Source of the DNA: Myxococcales bacterium
GTDB lineage: Bacteria; Myxococcota; Myxococcia; Myxococcales; Myxococcaceae
Reading direction: 5' to 3'
Assembly (NCBI GenBank): GCA_003153055.1
Contig: PMBV01000126.1
Coordinates: 700 to 21,040, forward strand
Length of the DNA stretch: 20,341 nt
The position numbers and the translations under genes were made by a program. The notes beneath the pieces are model-generated. The model saw only the letters and a list, made by a program, of their open reading frames with translations. It made no database searches and was not told where the DNA came from. Positions 8,226-15,560 of the stretch are shown here, one piece after another. Position 1 is the stretch's first letter, and each line of letters begins with the position of its first letter.

Positions 8226-8792
8226 TCAGAGCCCTCCGGAGATCGCCAGCATCGTCGTCCCCGTCAACGGGTCGAAGGCCACCGACGGGGTTATCCGCGA
8301 TTCTTTGCGATGAAGGTATGGAACGGCGAAGCCTGAAGCCGCGCCAATCAGCAGCCCAGTGATCACGTCGGTGGGAAAGTGCAGGCCAGCCTGGACTCGC
8401 GCGAACCCGGTCGCAAGCGAGAGCGAAATGCCCGCCGCGAGTATGACGTAGCGCAGCTTCGACTCCAGGTGCCGAAGGAAGACCGTCGTGGTGAGCGCGG
8501 TGGTTGCCGCGGCCACGAGCGCGCTATGACCCGAAGGCATCGAAAGCTGCGAGTCGATGTTGACTCCGGTGACCGGCGATGAATAGTTGATCGGCCGTGG
8601 TCGCCTAAACGCGAACTTGAGCACCGTCTGGACTGTCGCCGTCAGCGCCAGCGACTCGGCGATCACGAGGGAATCGTTGATGAAGTCGCCCCATGGCTGA
8701 CGGGTGGGGAGCGTCAGACTCTCGAGCCCGAGGTACAGAATGAGCATAGGAAGGTGGGCACACCTGCAGGTCGAGTGCCACGTTGTAGGCAA
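8226..8792 (-). CDS. PAP2-superfamily phosphatase, N-terminally truncated
   Basis: All three PAP2 signatures are present: KFAFRRPRP (K-x6-RP), SMPSGHS (PSGH) and [12 protein letters not shown] (R-x5-H-x3-D with the catalytic His). Hydrophobic helices lie between and after them ([34 protein letters not shown]). The C-terminus ([16 protein letters not shown]) looks natural. The start does not: recognisable sequence begins about [11 protein letters not shown] (ATG at 8747), and the residues before it read through the junction with the exbB fragment. The usual signal peptide and first helices, roughly 80 residues, are missing. A ribosome binding site is not evident at 8747. Likely a broken gene that keeps a complete active-site core. 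Family role: hydrolysis of lipid or sugar phosphates at the membrane. Confidence 0.8.
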   Translation of the reverse strand: MPTTWHSTCRCAHLPMLILYLGLESLTLPTRQPWGDFINDSLVIAESLALTATVQTVLKFAFRRPRPINYSSPVTGVNIDSQLSMPSGHSALVAAATTALTTTVFLRHLESKLRYVILAAGISLSLATGFARVQAGLHFPTDVITGLLIGAASGFAVPYLHRKESRITPSVAFDPLTGTTMLAISGGL

Positions 8793-9102
8793 CCACCGCG
8801 GGGATCGCGACCGCGAGGCCCTCCCGGAGGATCGCGGCCTCCATTCCGCGGGTGTTTGCGATGGCCCGTTGGACGGCCAGGTAGTCGCCCTTCACCAGCG
8901 CGAGGAGCACGTGTTCCGGGTTGGTGAGACGGTGGGTGCTGAAGTAGATGCCGCGCTCCAGCATCACGGCGATCGAGAGCACCGAGAGCCCCGCGAGCAG
9001 CCACAGCACCCACTCGGCGTTGGCGGTGAGGGTGCTCAGCATCCTTTGGGTGAGCCATCCATGCGGCGCGTCGCTCAACTGGGCAAGCGTGGAGAAAGTC
9101 AT
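8777..9102 (-). pseudogene. ExbB/TolQ/MotA-family proton channel, internally deleted and truncated
   Basis: The N-terminus is convincing: MTFSTLAQLSDAPHGWLTQR, a first membrane helix (WVLWLLAGLSVLSIAVMLER) and a cytoplasmic stretch to MEAAILREGL. It then jumps directly to [14 protein letters not shown], which in the family belongs to the third membrane helix. About 100 residues holding the long loop and second helix are missing in frame, with the short GL string at the joint as possible microhomology. After YNVAL the protein runs into out-of-frame PAP2 DNA near 8777. ExbB/TolQ proteins work with ExbD/TolR to power outer-membrane transport; no exbD follows. This copy cannot form the proton channel. 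Confidence 0.8.
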
Positions 9103-9420
9103 GTCGGGTCGCCGCTCCCCGCCGGCAGTGCAGGTCTTCGCATCGAGTGGTTTCCTTTCGGCAAGTTGGGGTTTTCAACACCGAAGGGTCCCCAGACGGT
9201 CACTGTGAGTCAGTCACCGACGCGAGTTCGAGCGTTCAAAGCCTCAGGACGCACAGCCGGAATCGAGTCGGCAGGTAGCGCAGGAGGCCGCACCCACGGC
9301 TCCGCCCTCGTGACGCAAGGCGCTGGGACGCGACGGGCTTCGGTGGCCCCAGGGGGACGTCTATGCTGTCTCTCGTTGCGCGGCGCCACGAAGTGAGGTG
9401 TCTCAGGCGAGGAGGTGCTC
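9103..9420. other. No gene recognised upstream of exbB remnant
   Basis: Presumed leader of the exbB remnant on the minus strand, plus about 200 bp with no similarity that I recognise in any frame. The 80-codon minus-strand frame at 9210-9452 has atypical composition and no motif; I treat it as chance. Confidence 0.4.
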
Positions 9421-9459
9421 GTGGCAATCAAGGGAGTGGGCGGAGGCTCCATCGCTTGA
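9421..9459 (+). CDS. 12-codon ORF with strong ribosome binding site
   Basis: GAGGAGG at 9409-9415 is followed 5 nt later by GTG and the peptide MAIKGVGGGSIA, then TGA. The ribosome binding site is among the best in the window. The peptide resembles the beginning of a longer protein, so it may be the start of a gene whose body was deleted, as with the other fragments here. A functional short peptide is possible but unsupported. Confidence 0.25.
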   Translation: MAIKGVGGGSIA

Positions 9460-9491
9460 CAGCGTGAGGCCCGGTCTTAGGCTTCGGTTCA

Positions 9492-9640
9492 ATGGGACGA
9501 CACCCGCGTGGCGTGGCTCGCTGGTTGCGGCTCTCGCTCGCGTGCCTGTTGCTCGGCGCCAGCGGGGGCTGGGCCCGCGCCATGCCCGACGCGAAGGTCG
9601 TCATCGAGGCCCGGGTCGCTCAGCCTGAGCCCGGCGCGCG
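9492..9640 (+). pseudogene. Possible signal-peptide remnant of a secreted protein
   Basis: ATG at 9492 opens a typical Sec signal: MGRHPRGVARWLR (basic), LSLACLLLGASGG (hydrophobic), WARA (cleavage), then MPDAKVVIEARVAQPEPG, which reads like mature exported protein. From about residue 50 the frame loses protein-like character and overlaps an antisense remnant, although it stays open to 9803. Probably the N-terminal stub of a deleted gene; the family is not recognisable. Confidence 0.3.
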
Positions 9641-9659
9641 GGCGACCTCACAGACCGTC

Positions 9660-9935
9660 GAGCTTGCGTCGAGCGCCCTTCGCACTGCTCCCTCGCGGTG
9701 CTGGCAAAGAGGCCCCTCGGCACGCGCCTTCGAATCCTTCGCCGGGTCGAGCACCCACCGGGCGAGCAAGCTCTTCGTACTCCATCGAGCGCTCCTTCGC
9801 TGAGGCGAGGTGGAGCGGGGTTCCGTCCGTCTCGCCAGCCGTGAGCTGTCACGCCTCCAAGCGGCGGTGGAACTCGAGATAGACCCTCCGCTCCTGCCAT
9901 CGAATCTGGCGCCCGCAGCGAAACGTGTTCGGTGC
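9660..9935 (-). pseudogene. Unidentified protein remnant with stop and frameshift
   Basis: On the minus strand a protein-like frame runs NTFRCGRQIRWQERRVY then LEFHRRLEA, reaches TGA (9849-9851), continues in the same frame with QLTAGETDGTPLHLASAKER and SMEYEELAR, and then makes sense only after a one-base shift near 9760 (WVLDPAKDSKARAEGPL). An AAGGAG before the ATG at 9785 could be chance. I do not recognise the family; the PLHLAS string is too short to call an ankyrin repeat. Confidence 0.3.
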
Positions 9936-10134
9936 GCCGTGCCGTCGCGAATCCACCCCCAGAGACTTTCTGGGCGGGCCAGACGCCAAAAGAGGCGCCC
10001 GCGAGCCGAGTCAAGGAAGCGAGTCCATCGATGCGAGCTGGGAACACCAAACCGAAGAGCAGTTCAGACGCCGAGGGCGCCAGGGCGAGCGAAGGCCAGG
10101 CATCCGCTTCGATTCACCTCGGGGGGACCCGACC

Positions 10135-10461
10135 ATGTTGAAGGCCCGGCTCACTGCGCTTTGGCAAAGGATCTCCGGATCCCCAATCGGTTTCGATCTT
10201 GCTTTGTATCGACTTCGCGTGGCCGAGGTCGCCGCACTCGAGCCCGCACTCGAGGCGCTGAGCCAGGCCCAGCTCGAGGAGACCGCGCGTCGGTGTCTGG
10301 ATTCGCTCCGGGCGACGGGCGACGGGGACGCAGCGCGCGAGGGAACACCGCTCCTCTTCGCCGTCGTCCGCGAGGGTGCGCGTCGCTCCCTCGGAATGCG
10401 CCTGTTCGATGAGCAGGTGATCGCCGGCCTGGCGCTCGCCGAAGGCCACGTCGTCGAAATG
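10135..10461 (+). pseudogene. SecA-like translocase ATPase, N-terminal fragment
   Basis: From ATG 10135 the protein reads MLKARLTALWQR, a helical segment (ALEPALEALSQAQLEETARR), then PLLFAVVREGARRSLGMRLF, DEQVIAGLALAEGHVVEM. The last part matches the SecA N-terminal pattern FAVVREAARRxLGMRxFDVQxxGGxxLxxGxIAEM, which in the family is followed at once by xTGEGKT, the Walker A loop. Here the match stops after EM and the frame runs on (to 10662) as Pro-rich sequence antisense to a transposase. The ATPase is thus cut before nucleotide binding. It differs from standard SecA in its opening residues, so a SecA paralogue is possible. Confidence 0.7.
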
Positions 10462-10464
10462 CAT

Positions 10465-10660
10465 CCCCCGTGGGCCACGTCTTCGCCAGCTGTCGCAACA
10501 TTCGCCTCAGCACCGCCTCCACCGCGGCGTCGTCCGGCGGAGGCACCACCACCTGTCGGCCGCCTGCATCCCACACCGCCTCGGCCACCAGCACATGCAG
10601 GTGCGGCGTCACCTGCAGCCGGTGAGCCGATGGTGCGGGCCGATCGCTGCGCCGTCTGGT
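10465..10660 (-). mobile_element. IS91-family transposase fragment
   Basis: The minus-strand frame contains LQVTPHLHVLVAEAVWDAGG, then VVVPPPDDAAVEAVLRRMLRQLA. The pattern of an HxH strand (LxxHxHVLxxxGV) followed by LPPPxxxxVExxLRR is that of IS91/IS801-type Y2 (HUH) transposases. The upstream tyrosine region and the C-terminus are absent, and the frame entering it is not transposase-like. It lies immediately after the point where the secA-like fragment breaks. No element ends were found. Confidence 0.55.
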
Positions 10661-10788
10661 AGGCGGGGCTGGCAAGGGGAGGGTGCTGCTCAATCAGCGT
10701 GAGGAGGCCCGGAAGGCGCCCGAGCTGCTATCTGGCGCCGATTCATGTCGCCTGCCCTCCGGGACGTCGCGCGGTCGCCGAGGGCGCC

Positions 10789-11190
10789 CTATTGGCCGAA
10801 GGTGATGACCTGGATCTGGTTCGCGTTGGTGGCGACCAGCAGACGGCCGTCTCGGTCCAACGTCATTCCGAACACCCGGTACGAGGGGATGGCGAGCGCT
10901 CGGCGAAGGAACCGTCTTCGTTGAAGCGGAAGATCTTCCTCGACCAGTAGCCAGAAATGAGGATCTGCCCGCCTGGGAGCTGCAGGATGCCCGCGGGGAG
11001 GTACATGTCGGCGCGGCTGATGGTCCCGTCGGTGAGCTGGCCCCCGGCCGCGCCCGTCTCGAGGGCGTGCCGAGCTTGAAGAACTGAGCCGGGCCAATGA
11101 GCGCCCGGGTCGCCGTGCTGCCCATCAACGGCTCGCACTCCGGCGCGAGGATTCGCTGGCCCTCGTGAAACCGGAGCCGCTGGGCCAGTC
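10789..11190 (-). pseudogene. Beta-propeller-like protein, C-terminal part with two frameshifts
   Basis: Three frames assemble into one plausible end of a repeat protein: LAPECEPLMGSTATRALIGP, AQFFKLG (about 11060-11160); then in another frame TGAAGGQLTDGTISRADMYL, PAGILQLPGGQILISGYWSR, KIFRFNEDGSFAE; then after a shift near 10905 RVFGMTLDRDGRLLVATNAN and QIQVITFGQ with a stop at 10789. The GGQILISGYWSRKIFRFNEDG and DRDGRLLVATN strings resemble NHL/SMP-30-like propeller blades. The N-terminus is absent. Exact family unknown. The two frameshifts make it a pseudogene unless they are sequencing errors. Confidence 0.5.
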
Positions 11191-11252
11191 GAGCACTCCT
11201 GACCCAGCAACTACTCCAATGTGGGTCTTATGCCAACCGCGGGTCGGAGATT

Positions 11253-12308
11253 CTATTCTGTGTCGATGGCAGATCCATCGAAAACAATCTCTGTCGCCGA
11301 TGTCCGTAGCTGCTCGATCCAGGTACGTAGCTTCGGACGCTCCGCCGAATCGATCTTGTAGGAATGAGCGGCGCACCACCGCGCCGCGCAAGGCTCCAAT
11401 CGGGAAGTCGTGACCAACAGGCCAGACGCCGCCTTCTCGTCGAGGACATCCGCATACAATGCCTTGACGTACACTTGCTTGACGACGTCCTTCTGGCGCT
11501 TGCATTGGATCAACATGAGCGGCGGACCGTTTCCGCCAGCGCGCCACACCCGAACATCAACACCTCCGTCGCCGCGACCGGGACCGAGTTCCACGTTGTA
11601 CCCCTGACGGGTGAAGAACTCGGCCGTGAGCCGCTCGAACTGCCGCCAATGGATCGCGCCAACCTCCTCGGCATTGGTCGAGAGGTAGTCGATATACCGC
11701 TGGTCAAAGAAGTGCCCATGATTTGGGTTGAATCCAGCATCACGAAACAGGGAATCGAGATCTACTCCGTCCTTCCACTGTTTTCTACGGATCCTGTTCC
11801 AGGAAAACGCAATAGCGTCGTGATTGACGTAGCCGACGATCTTCAGGGCAAGCTCAAAGGCCGCAAGTCCGCCCTTGGTGGCGCACTCTTCTATCCACGG
11901 CATCGCATCGACAGGCTCCGGACTCGTGAATGGGTTGATCCCGCTTGCGATACGTTGAAGCACTTGATTCTTGACATGCCAAGCCATCGCATCCAAAACC
12001 AGTCGATACGTTGCCTGCAATTGGGGCGGCGCTGCGGCCTGCTCGGCCAGCAGCCTTTCGTGAGCACCCGGCACAAACTGCGGAAGCGCACCAACGCGAA
12101 ACAGGAGCCATGACACGATGGTCTGAAATTCCTCGGCGCGCATCCGAGCCGGCGCTGTCGAGGGAGCGGGCCAATGCACCTGAATCTCGGAAGGCGCTGT
12201 GGCCTTCATTCCCTCAAGCCGCGACGGAGCGACCACCAGGCCCGCCTTGAATCCGAGTATCTCGGTCAGCACTGAGACGAACTCGCCGCTATCGAAGTTG
12301 ATGTGCAC
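11253..12308 (-). CDS. Mrr-type restriction endonuclease (Mrr_cat domain)
   Basis: 351 aa from a GTG at 12308 preceded by GAGGAG; an ATG 30 nt upstream (12338) is an alternative with a poorer ribosome binding site. The C-terminal third is a Mrr_cat PD-(D/E)xK nuclease: WRQFERLTAEFFTRQGYNVE (Glu about 225), GRGDGGVDVRV (Asp251) and LIQCKRQ (Gln268-x-Lys270), with LLVTTSRL after it. All expected catalytic positions are present. The N-terminal about 200 residues, with VSWLLFRVGALPQ and LKIVGYVNHDAIAF, are a domain I cannot name. Mrr-like enzymes act alone on foreign or modified DNA, and no methylase lies nearby, which fits a type IV-like system. The DNA is visibly less GC-rich than the flanks and is bordered by transposase fragments, so it was probably acquired. 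Confidence 0.85.
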   Translation of the reverse strand: MHINFDSGEFVSVLTEILGFKAGLVVAPSRLEGMKATAPSEIQVHWPAPSTAPARMRAEEFQTIVSWLLFRVGALPQFVPGAHERLLAEQAAAPPQLQATYRLVLDAMAWHVKNQVLQRIASGINPFTSPEPVDAMPWIEECATKGGLAAFELALKIVGYVNHDAIAFSWNRIRRKQWKDGVDLDSLFRDAGFNPNHGHFFDQRYIDYLSTNAEEVGAIHWRQFERLTAEFFTRQGYNVELGPGRGDGGVDVRVWRAGGNGPPLMLIQCKRQKDVVKQVYVKALYADVLDEKAASGLLVTTSRLEPCAARWCAAHSYKIDSAERPKLRTWIEQLRTSATEIVFDGSAIDTE

Positions 12309-12743
12309 AGCGCTCCTCGGCCGAAGTGGGCCCTCCATCGGTGGACAGGCCGAGAGGGAGAGCTGTGACCTTGCCTTGCCGCAATCACACGTCGTTGTGA
12401 ACCCACTCGGAGCCCTGTCACTCCTTTGGTCGCTACGATCGTGGTTGCCCCCGCGTCGAGGTGTTTCCCGGTGTCCTCAAGAGGATGGCTAAGATGCACC
12501 TCCGCGTAAGGGATGCGGCGAGTCTATCATGGACGAAGCCAGCATCGTGGTGGCACGAACGCAGGTCGGGGTTCTGAGACGTTGCCTGATCGGCGACCGT
12601 GGATGGTTGGGGCCCCGGCAGGGCCGGCGCTCCATTTGGCTTCGATGGGGACGGGGCCGGACTATGCCGCCGGAGGCTCAGGCGCCGTCTCCGTCTGTGG
12701 ACATCTTGCCGGCAAGGAGCACAGCGCCCTCCTCGGCAACATC
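12309..12743. other. Noncoding stretch between Mrr gene and transposase fragment
   Basis: Should include the Mrr promoter on the minus strand. The plus-strand frames through 12529-12743 are open but show no motif and change character abruptly at about 12744, where transposase similarity begins. That point is probably an insertion or deletion boundary. Confidence 0.4.
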
Positions 12744-13072
12744 CGAAGGCGTACGCGTACGACCGCGGCGGCTGGAGCGAAAGGAACGTCGCCGAACTGA
12801 AGAAGCAGGGCGTCGAGGAGGTGGGCCTGGCCCCCCGGGAGAAAGCCGAGTGGAAGGTGAGCGCCGCCACCAAGAAGAGGCTCGTCAGCGAACGCGCCCA
12901 GGTCGAGGGCGGAATCAGAACCATCAAGCACCGCAGGTATGGCTTCAATCGGCCAGCGGCCCGCTCGGCCAAGATGATGGGCTTCTGCGGTCAATCAGCC
13001 GTGCTGGGCTTCAACCTCAACAAACTGACGCGGGAGTTGGCGAAGCGAGAAGAGCGACAGTTGGTCGGCTGA
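12744..13072 (+). mobile_element. DDE-type transposase, C-terminal fragment
   Basis: The frame reads AYAYDRGGWSERNVAELKKQ, GVEEVGLAPREKAEW, then RAQVEGGIRTIKHRRYGFNR, PAARSAKMMGFCGQSAVLGF and NLNKLTREL. DRGGWS is a DDE-transposase beta strand with its Asp, and ERAQVEGGIRTIKxxRYGFNRP is the catalytic-Glu helix region of IS transposases with YxxxR-like spacing. Everything before AYAYDRGG is missing, including the first Asp. The C-terminus with a TGA at 13070-13072 looks natural. I cannot place it surely in an IS family and see no terminal inverted repeats. Confidence 0.65.
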
Positions 13073-13075
13073 CGA

Positions 13076-13394
13076 GAGCGGTCGCCGGCTCGCGGCCGCG
13101 CCCTCGCGGTGCGCGACGGCCCCAACTTCTCCGCCCACCTCCCGGCCTCCTCGCGGAACTCCGCTGGGAGCCATGCGCCACGCGGTCGCTCTCGACGACA
13201 TCGCTCAAATGCGCTCCCGAAGCTCCGCGAGCCCAGCAGGGGCGCCAGTCGTTGCTCTCTTCATCGGTCGGTCTCCTCGTCCACGCTTGGGACGGCCGAC
13301 CAGCTTGCTGGGCTTCGCCCTCAGACTCAACGCACCCTCACCGGAGGGACACGGGTGAACGGAGGGCGGTCAAGGTACCCGGGCTCTCGGGGCA
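13076..13394. other. Noncoding stretch downstream of transposase fragment
   Basis: Short open frames on both strands have Arg/Ser/Pro-rich composition typical of GC-rich shadows. It may contain the right end of the IS element, but I could not recognise an inverted repeat without its partner. Confidence 0.35.
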
Positions 13395-14507
13395 TCAGGG
13401 GTCGGCTTCCGGCACATCACGTCCCTCGCCGAAGCCAAGCACGACGAAGGGCGCAGGCGTCTCGCGCAGCGCAGCCTCGAGCGCCTCGACCGGCTCGGTC
13501 TCTCCGTCATCGGCGAGCTGGAACGTCCCGTAGTGCATCGGCACCGCCATCGACGCGCGCAGGTCGAGGGCCGCCTGCACGGCCTGCGCCGGAGACTCGT
13601 GCACCCGCCCCATGAACCACTCGGGACGGTACGCGCCGATGGGGAGCACCGCGAGGCGAAACGGGCCGACGCGTTCGCCTGCCTCCTTGAAGTGCGGCCC
13701 ATAGCCGGTATCGCCGCCAAAGTATGCCTTGCCGCCCTGGCCTTCGAGCGACCAGGCAGTCCACAGCGTATTGTCGCTGTCGCCCAGCCCGCGGTTGGAG
13801 AAGTGCTGGTTCGGCACGCTGCGAATGGTGATGCCCTTGAGCTGACGCGCCTCCCACCAGTCGAGCTCGATGACCTCGAGGCCCTTCCGCTCGAGCAAGG
13901 CGCGCGTCCCCAGCCCTGCGAAGACGCGCATCGCCGGCCAGGCCTGGGCGAGGCGTTTCAGCGTGGGGACGTCGAGGTGATCGTAGTGATCGTGACTCAA
14001 GATGACCGCGTCGATCCGTGGCAAGTCCTCGAAGCGAATGCCCGGTGGCCGCACCCGCCGCGGACCGATGAAGTCGAAGGGGCTGCACCGACGGGAGTAG
14101 ATCGGATCCGTCAGCACGTTCACCCCGTCGAGCTGGATCAACGTGGTGGCGTGGTTGATGAACGTGACGCGGAGCTTCCCCGGCCCCACGTCACGCGGCG
14201 GCCGAGGACCATACGGCTCGTCGTGGTATTCGCGCCACGGGCCTCGCTGGCGGTGCGCCTGCCAGGTGAGCAACGCAGAGAGCCACTTCGGCGAGTCGAA
14301 GCCGTCGGCCGAGTCGGCGCCCGGACCAAAGAATCGGTGCCCGTCGAAGTGCTCGGTGGCAGGCCCTCTCCAGCCTGGCGCGGCAATGGCGCAACCGACG
14401 CCGGTTCCGCCCGCGCTGACGATGGTAACGCCCAAGAGGAAGAAGGCGGCGCGCCGCCCCAGCGGACCCACGACACGGACATAGCGCGGAGTCGTCGCGG
14501 AACCCAC
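13395..14507 (-). CDS. MBL-fold metallo-hydrolase, membrane-anchored (UlaG/NAPE-PLD-like)
   Basis: 370 aa if started at GTG 14507; GTG 14471 would also leave the signal intact. The longer open frame to 14855 is rejected because it crosses the divergent reductase gene. Residues about 18-45 form an N-terminal hydrophobic anchor (AAFFLLGVTIVSAGG), then RGPATEHFDGHRFFGPG, a signature of this subgroup. Metal ligands: HDHYDH (His172, His174, Asp176, His177), His235 (PNQHFSNRG), Asp266 (GGDTGYGPHF) and His325 (PMHYGTF). INHATTLIQLDG and LTDPIYS match the first sheet of UlaG/RomA/NAPE-PLD-like enzymes, some of which cleave phosphodiesters. The active site is complete; the substrate is unknown. Shares a short divergent region with the next gene. 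Confidence 0.9.
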   Translation of the reverse strand: MGSATTPRYVRVVGPLGRRAAFFLLGVTIVSAGGTGVGCAIAAPGWRGPATEHFDGHRFFGPGADSADGFDSPKWLSALLTWQAHRQRGPWREYHDEPYGPRPPRDVGPGKLRVTFINHATTLIQLDGVNVLTDPIYSRRCSPFDFIGPRRVRPPGIRFEDLPRIDAVILSHDHYDHLDVPTLKRLAQAWPAMRVFAGLGTRALLERKGLEVIELDWWEARQLKGITIRSVPNQHFSNRGLGDSDNTLWTAWSLEGQGGKAYFGGDTGYGPHFKEAGERVGPFRLAVLPIGAYRPEWFMGRVHESPAQAVQAALDLRASMAVPMHYGTFQLADDGETEPVEALEAALRETPAPFVVLGFGEGRDVPEADP

Positions 14508-14597
14508 GCGGAGTGCAGAATGACTCGCTCCGGGGTGCTGCGGCCACACTGCCTCCAGCTCGCACACGGAGTGGTCCGCGAGGTACCATGCGCGGCC
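14508..14597. promoter_or_regulatory. Divergent promoter region between hydrolase and reductase genes
   Basis: About 90 bp separate the two divergent starts, so both promoters must lie here or extend into the coding starts. I cannot identify clear -35/-10 boxes or an operator palindrome. Confidence 0.35.
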
Positions 14598-15482
14598 ATG
14601 TCCCACGGACCCGAGACGCGAGGAAAGAAGATCAAGGAGCTCGAGGTGATGGTGGCGGAGGTTCGCCAAGAAACGCCCGACACCGTCACGCTGGTCCTCT
14701 TCACCGGGAACGACAGGCTCGAGTACCAACCAGGCCACTTCTGCACCATCGACCCCCACCAGTTCGGCGCGCTGCGGCGCTTCACCTCGTACCTCGAGGA
14801 CCTCAAGGGCAAGCGTGAGTCCCCTCGGGCTTACTCCCTCGCGTCGGCGCCTCACGAGCAGTACGTCGCCATCACGGTGAAGGAAGAGGTGTACGTCAGC
14901 GGGAAGACGAAGTACCCGCCGCTGTTGTCACCGCTTCTGGTGAAGCAGCTCGACCGGGGCACCCGCCTTCACATCACCGGCTTCACCGGGCCCTACACCC
15001 TGCCAGCGGACATCGAGGCGCGGACGGACCACCTCGTGCACGTGGTGGCGGGCTCTGGAGCAGTGCCGAACTTCTCCATCATCAAGCACGCGCTTCACAC
15101 CGGCCTCAAGCTCCGCCATACCTTCATCGGGTCGAATCGAACCTACGAAGACATCTGCTTCCGGCGCGAGCTCGACGAGCTGGCTCAGCTGCACCCAGAC
15201 AAGCTCAAGGTCGTCAACACCCTCACACGCGAGAGCGACACGCGCCGCTTCGGTCCCACGGTGCGGCAGGGCCGTTTGAGCCGGGAGCTCCTCGAGGAGT
15301 TCATTCCCGACGCTGCCACCTGCGTGGTCTACACGTGCGGCCCAGCCGTCGGCCCACTGGAGCGAGCGGCGGCCAAGGAGAAGGGGCTCACGCCCGAGCC
15401 GCGCTTCCTCGAGGCCGCCATCGAGCACCTGACGGCCATCGGCGTGCCGTCGGATCGCATCAAGCGGGAGTCCTACGGCTGA
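14598..15482 (+). CDS. FAD/NAD(P)-binding oxidoreductase of the ferredoxin-reductase type
   Basis: 294 aa from ATG 14598 (MSHGPETRG); an ATG 10 nt earlier is out of frame. Residues 15-130 form the FAD-binding barrel with RAYSLAS (77-83), the flavin-phosphate motif RxYSxxS. The NAD(P)-binding half has VVAGSGAVPNFSIIKHAL (about 150-166), a variant of GxGxxPxxS, and YTCGPAV (245-251), the CGP motif next to the nicotinamide. No C-terminal plant-type [2Fe-2S] cysteine cluster is present: the protein ends PRFLEAAIEHLTAIGVPSDR. So it resembles the reductase module of phenylacetate/ring-hydroxylating systems without the iron-sulfur domain and would need a separate acceptor. Cytoplasmic. The divergent MBL-fold gene is its only close neighbour. 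Confidence 0.9.
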   Translation: MSHGPETRGKKIKELEVMVAEVRQETPDTVTLVLFTGNDRLEYQPGHFCTIDPHQFGALRRFTSYLEDLKGKRESPRAYSLASAPHEQYVAITVKEEVYVSGKTKYPPLLSPLLVKQLDRGTRLHITGFTGPYTLPADIEARTDHLVHVVAGSGAVPNFSIIKHALHTGLKLRHTFIGSNRTYEDICFRRELDELAQLHPDKLKVVNTLTRESDTRRFGPTVRQGRLSRELLEEFIPDAATCVVYTCGPAVGPLERAAAKEKGLTPEPRFLEAAIEHLTAIGVPSDRIKRESYG

Positions 15483-15560
15483 GGTCGCGGTGAAGGCACC
15501 TCTGGCCGCTCCGGAATTGATCCCACTCGATGGTTCGCAGCCCGGGAGTAGAGTCCGCGC

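Noticed and set aside
9849..9851. In-frame TGA in the remnant on the minus strand at 9660-9935, as a second selenocysteine codon
   Set aside because: No Cys-type redox motif at the position, a frameshift nearby and other decay signs; a plain nonsense mutation is more likely.
12529..13533. 334-codon plus-strand frame across the transposase fragment
   Set aside because: Transposase motifs are in another frame; this one is Arg/Pro/Ser-rich without motifs.
13533..14597. Plus-strand frame joined to the reductase upstream of 14598
   Set aside because: It is the antisense shadow of the MBL-fold gene; the reductase domain starts only after 14598.
14508..14855. Long N-terminal extension of the MBL-fold gene
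   Set aside because: It is antisense to the clearly coding start of the FAD/NAD reductase and shows no protein character.
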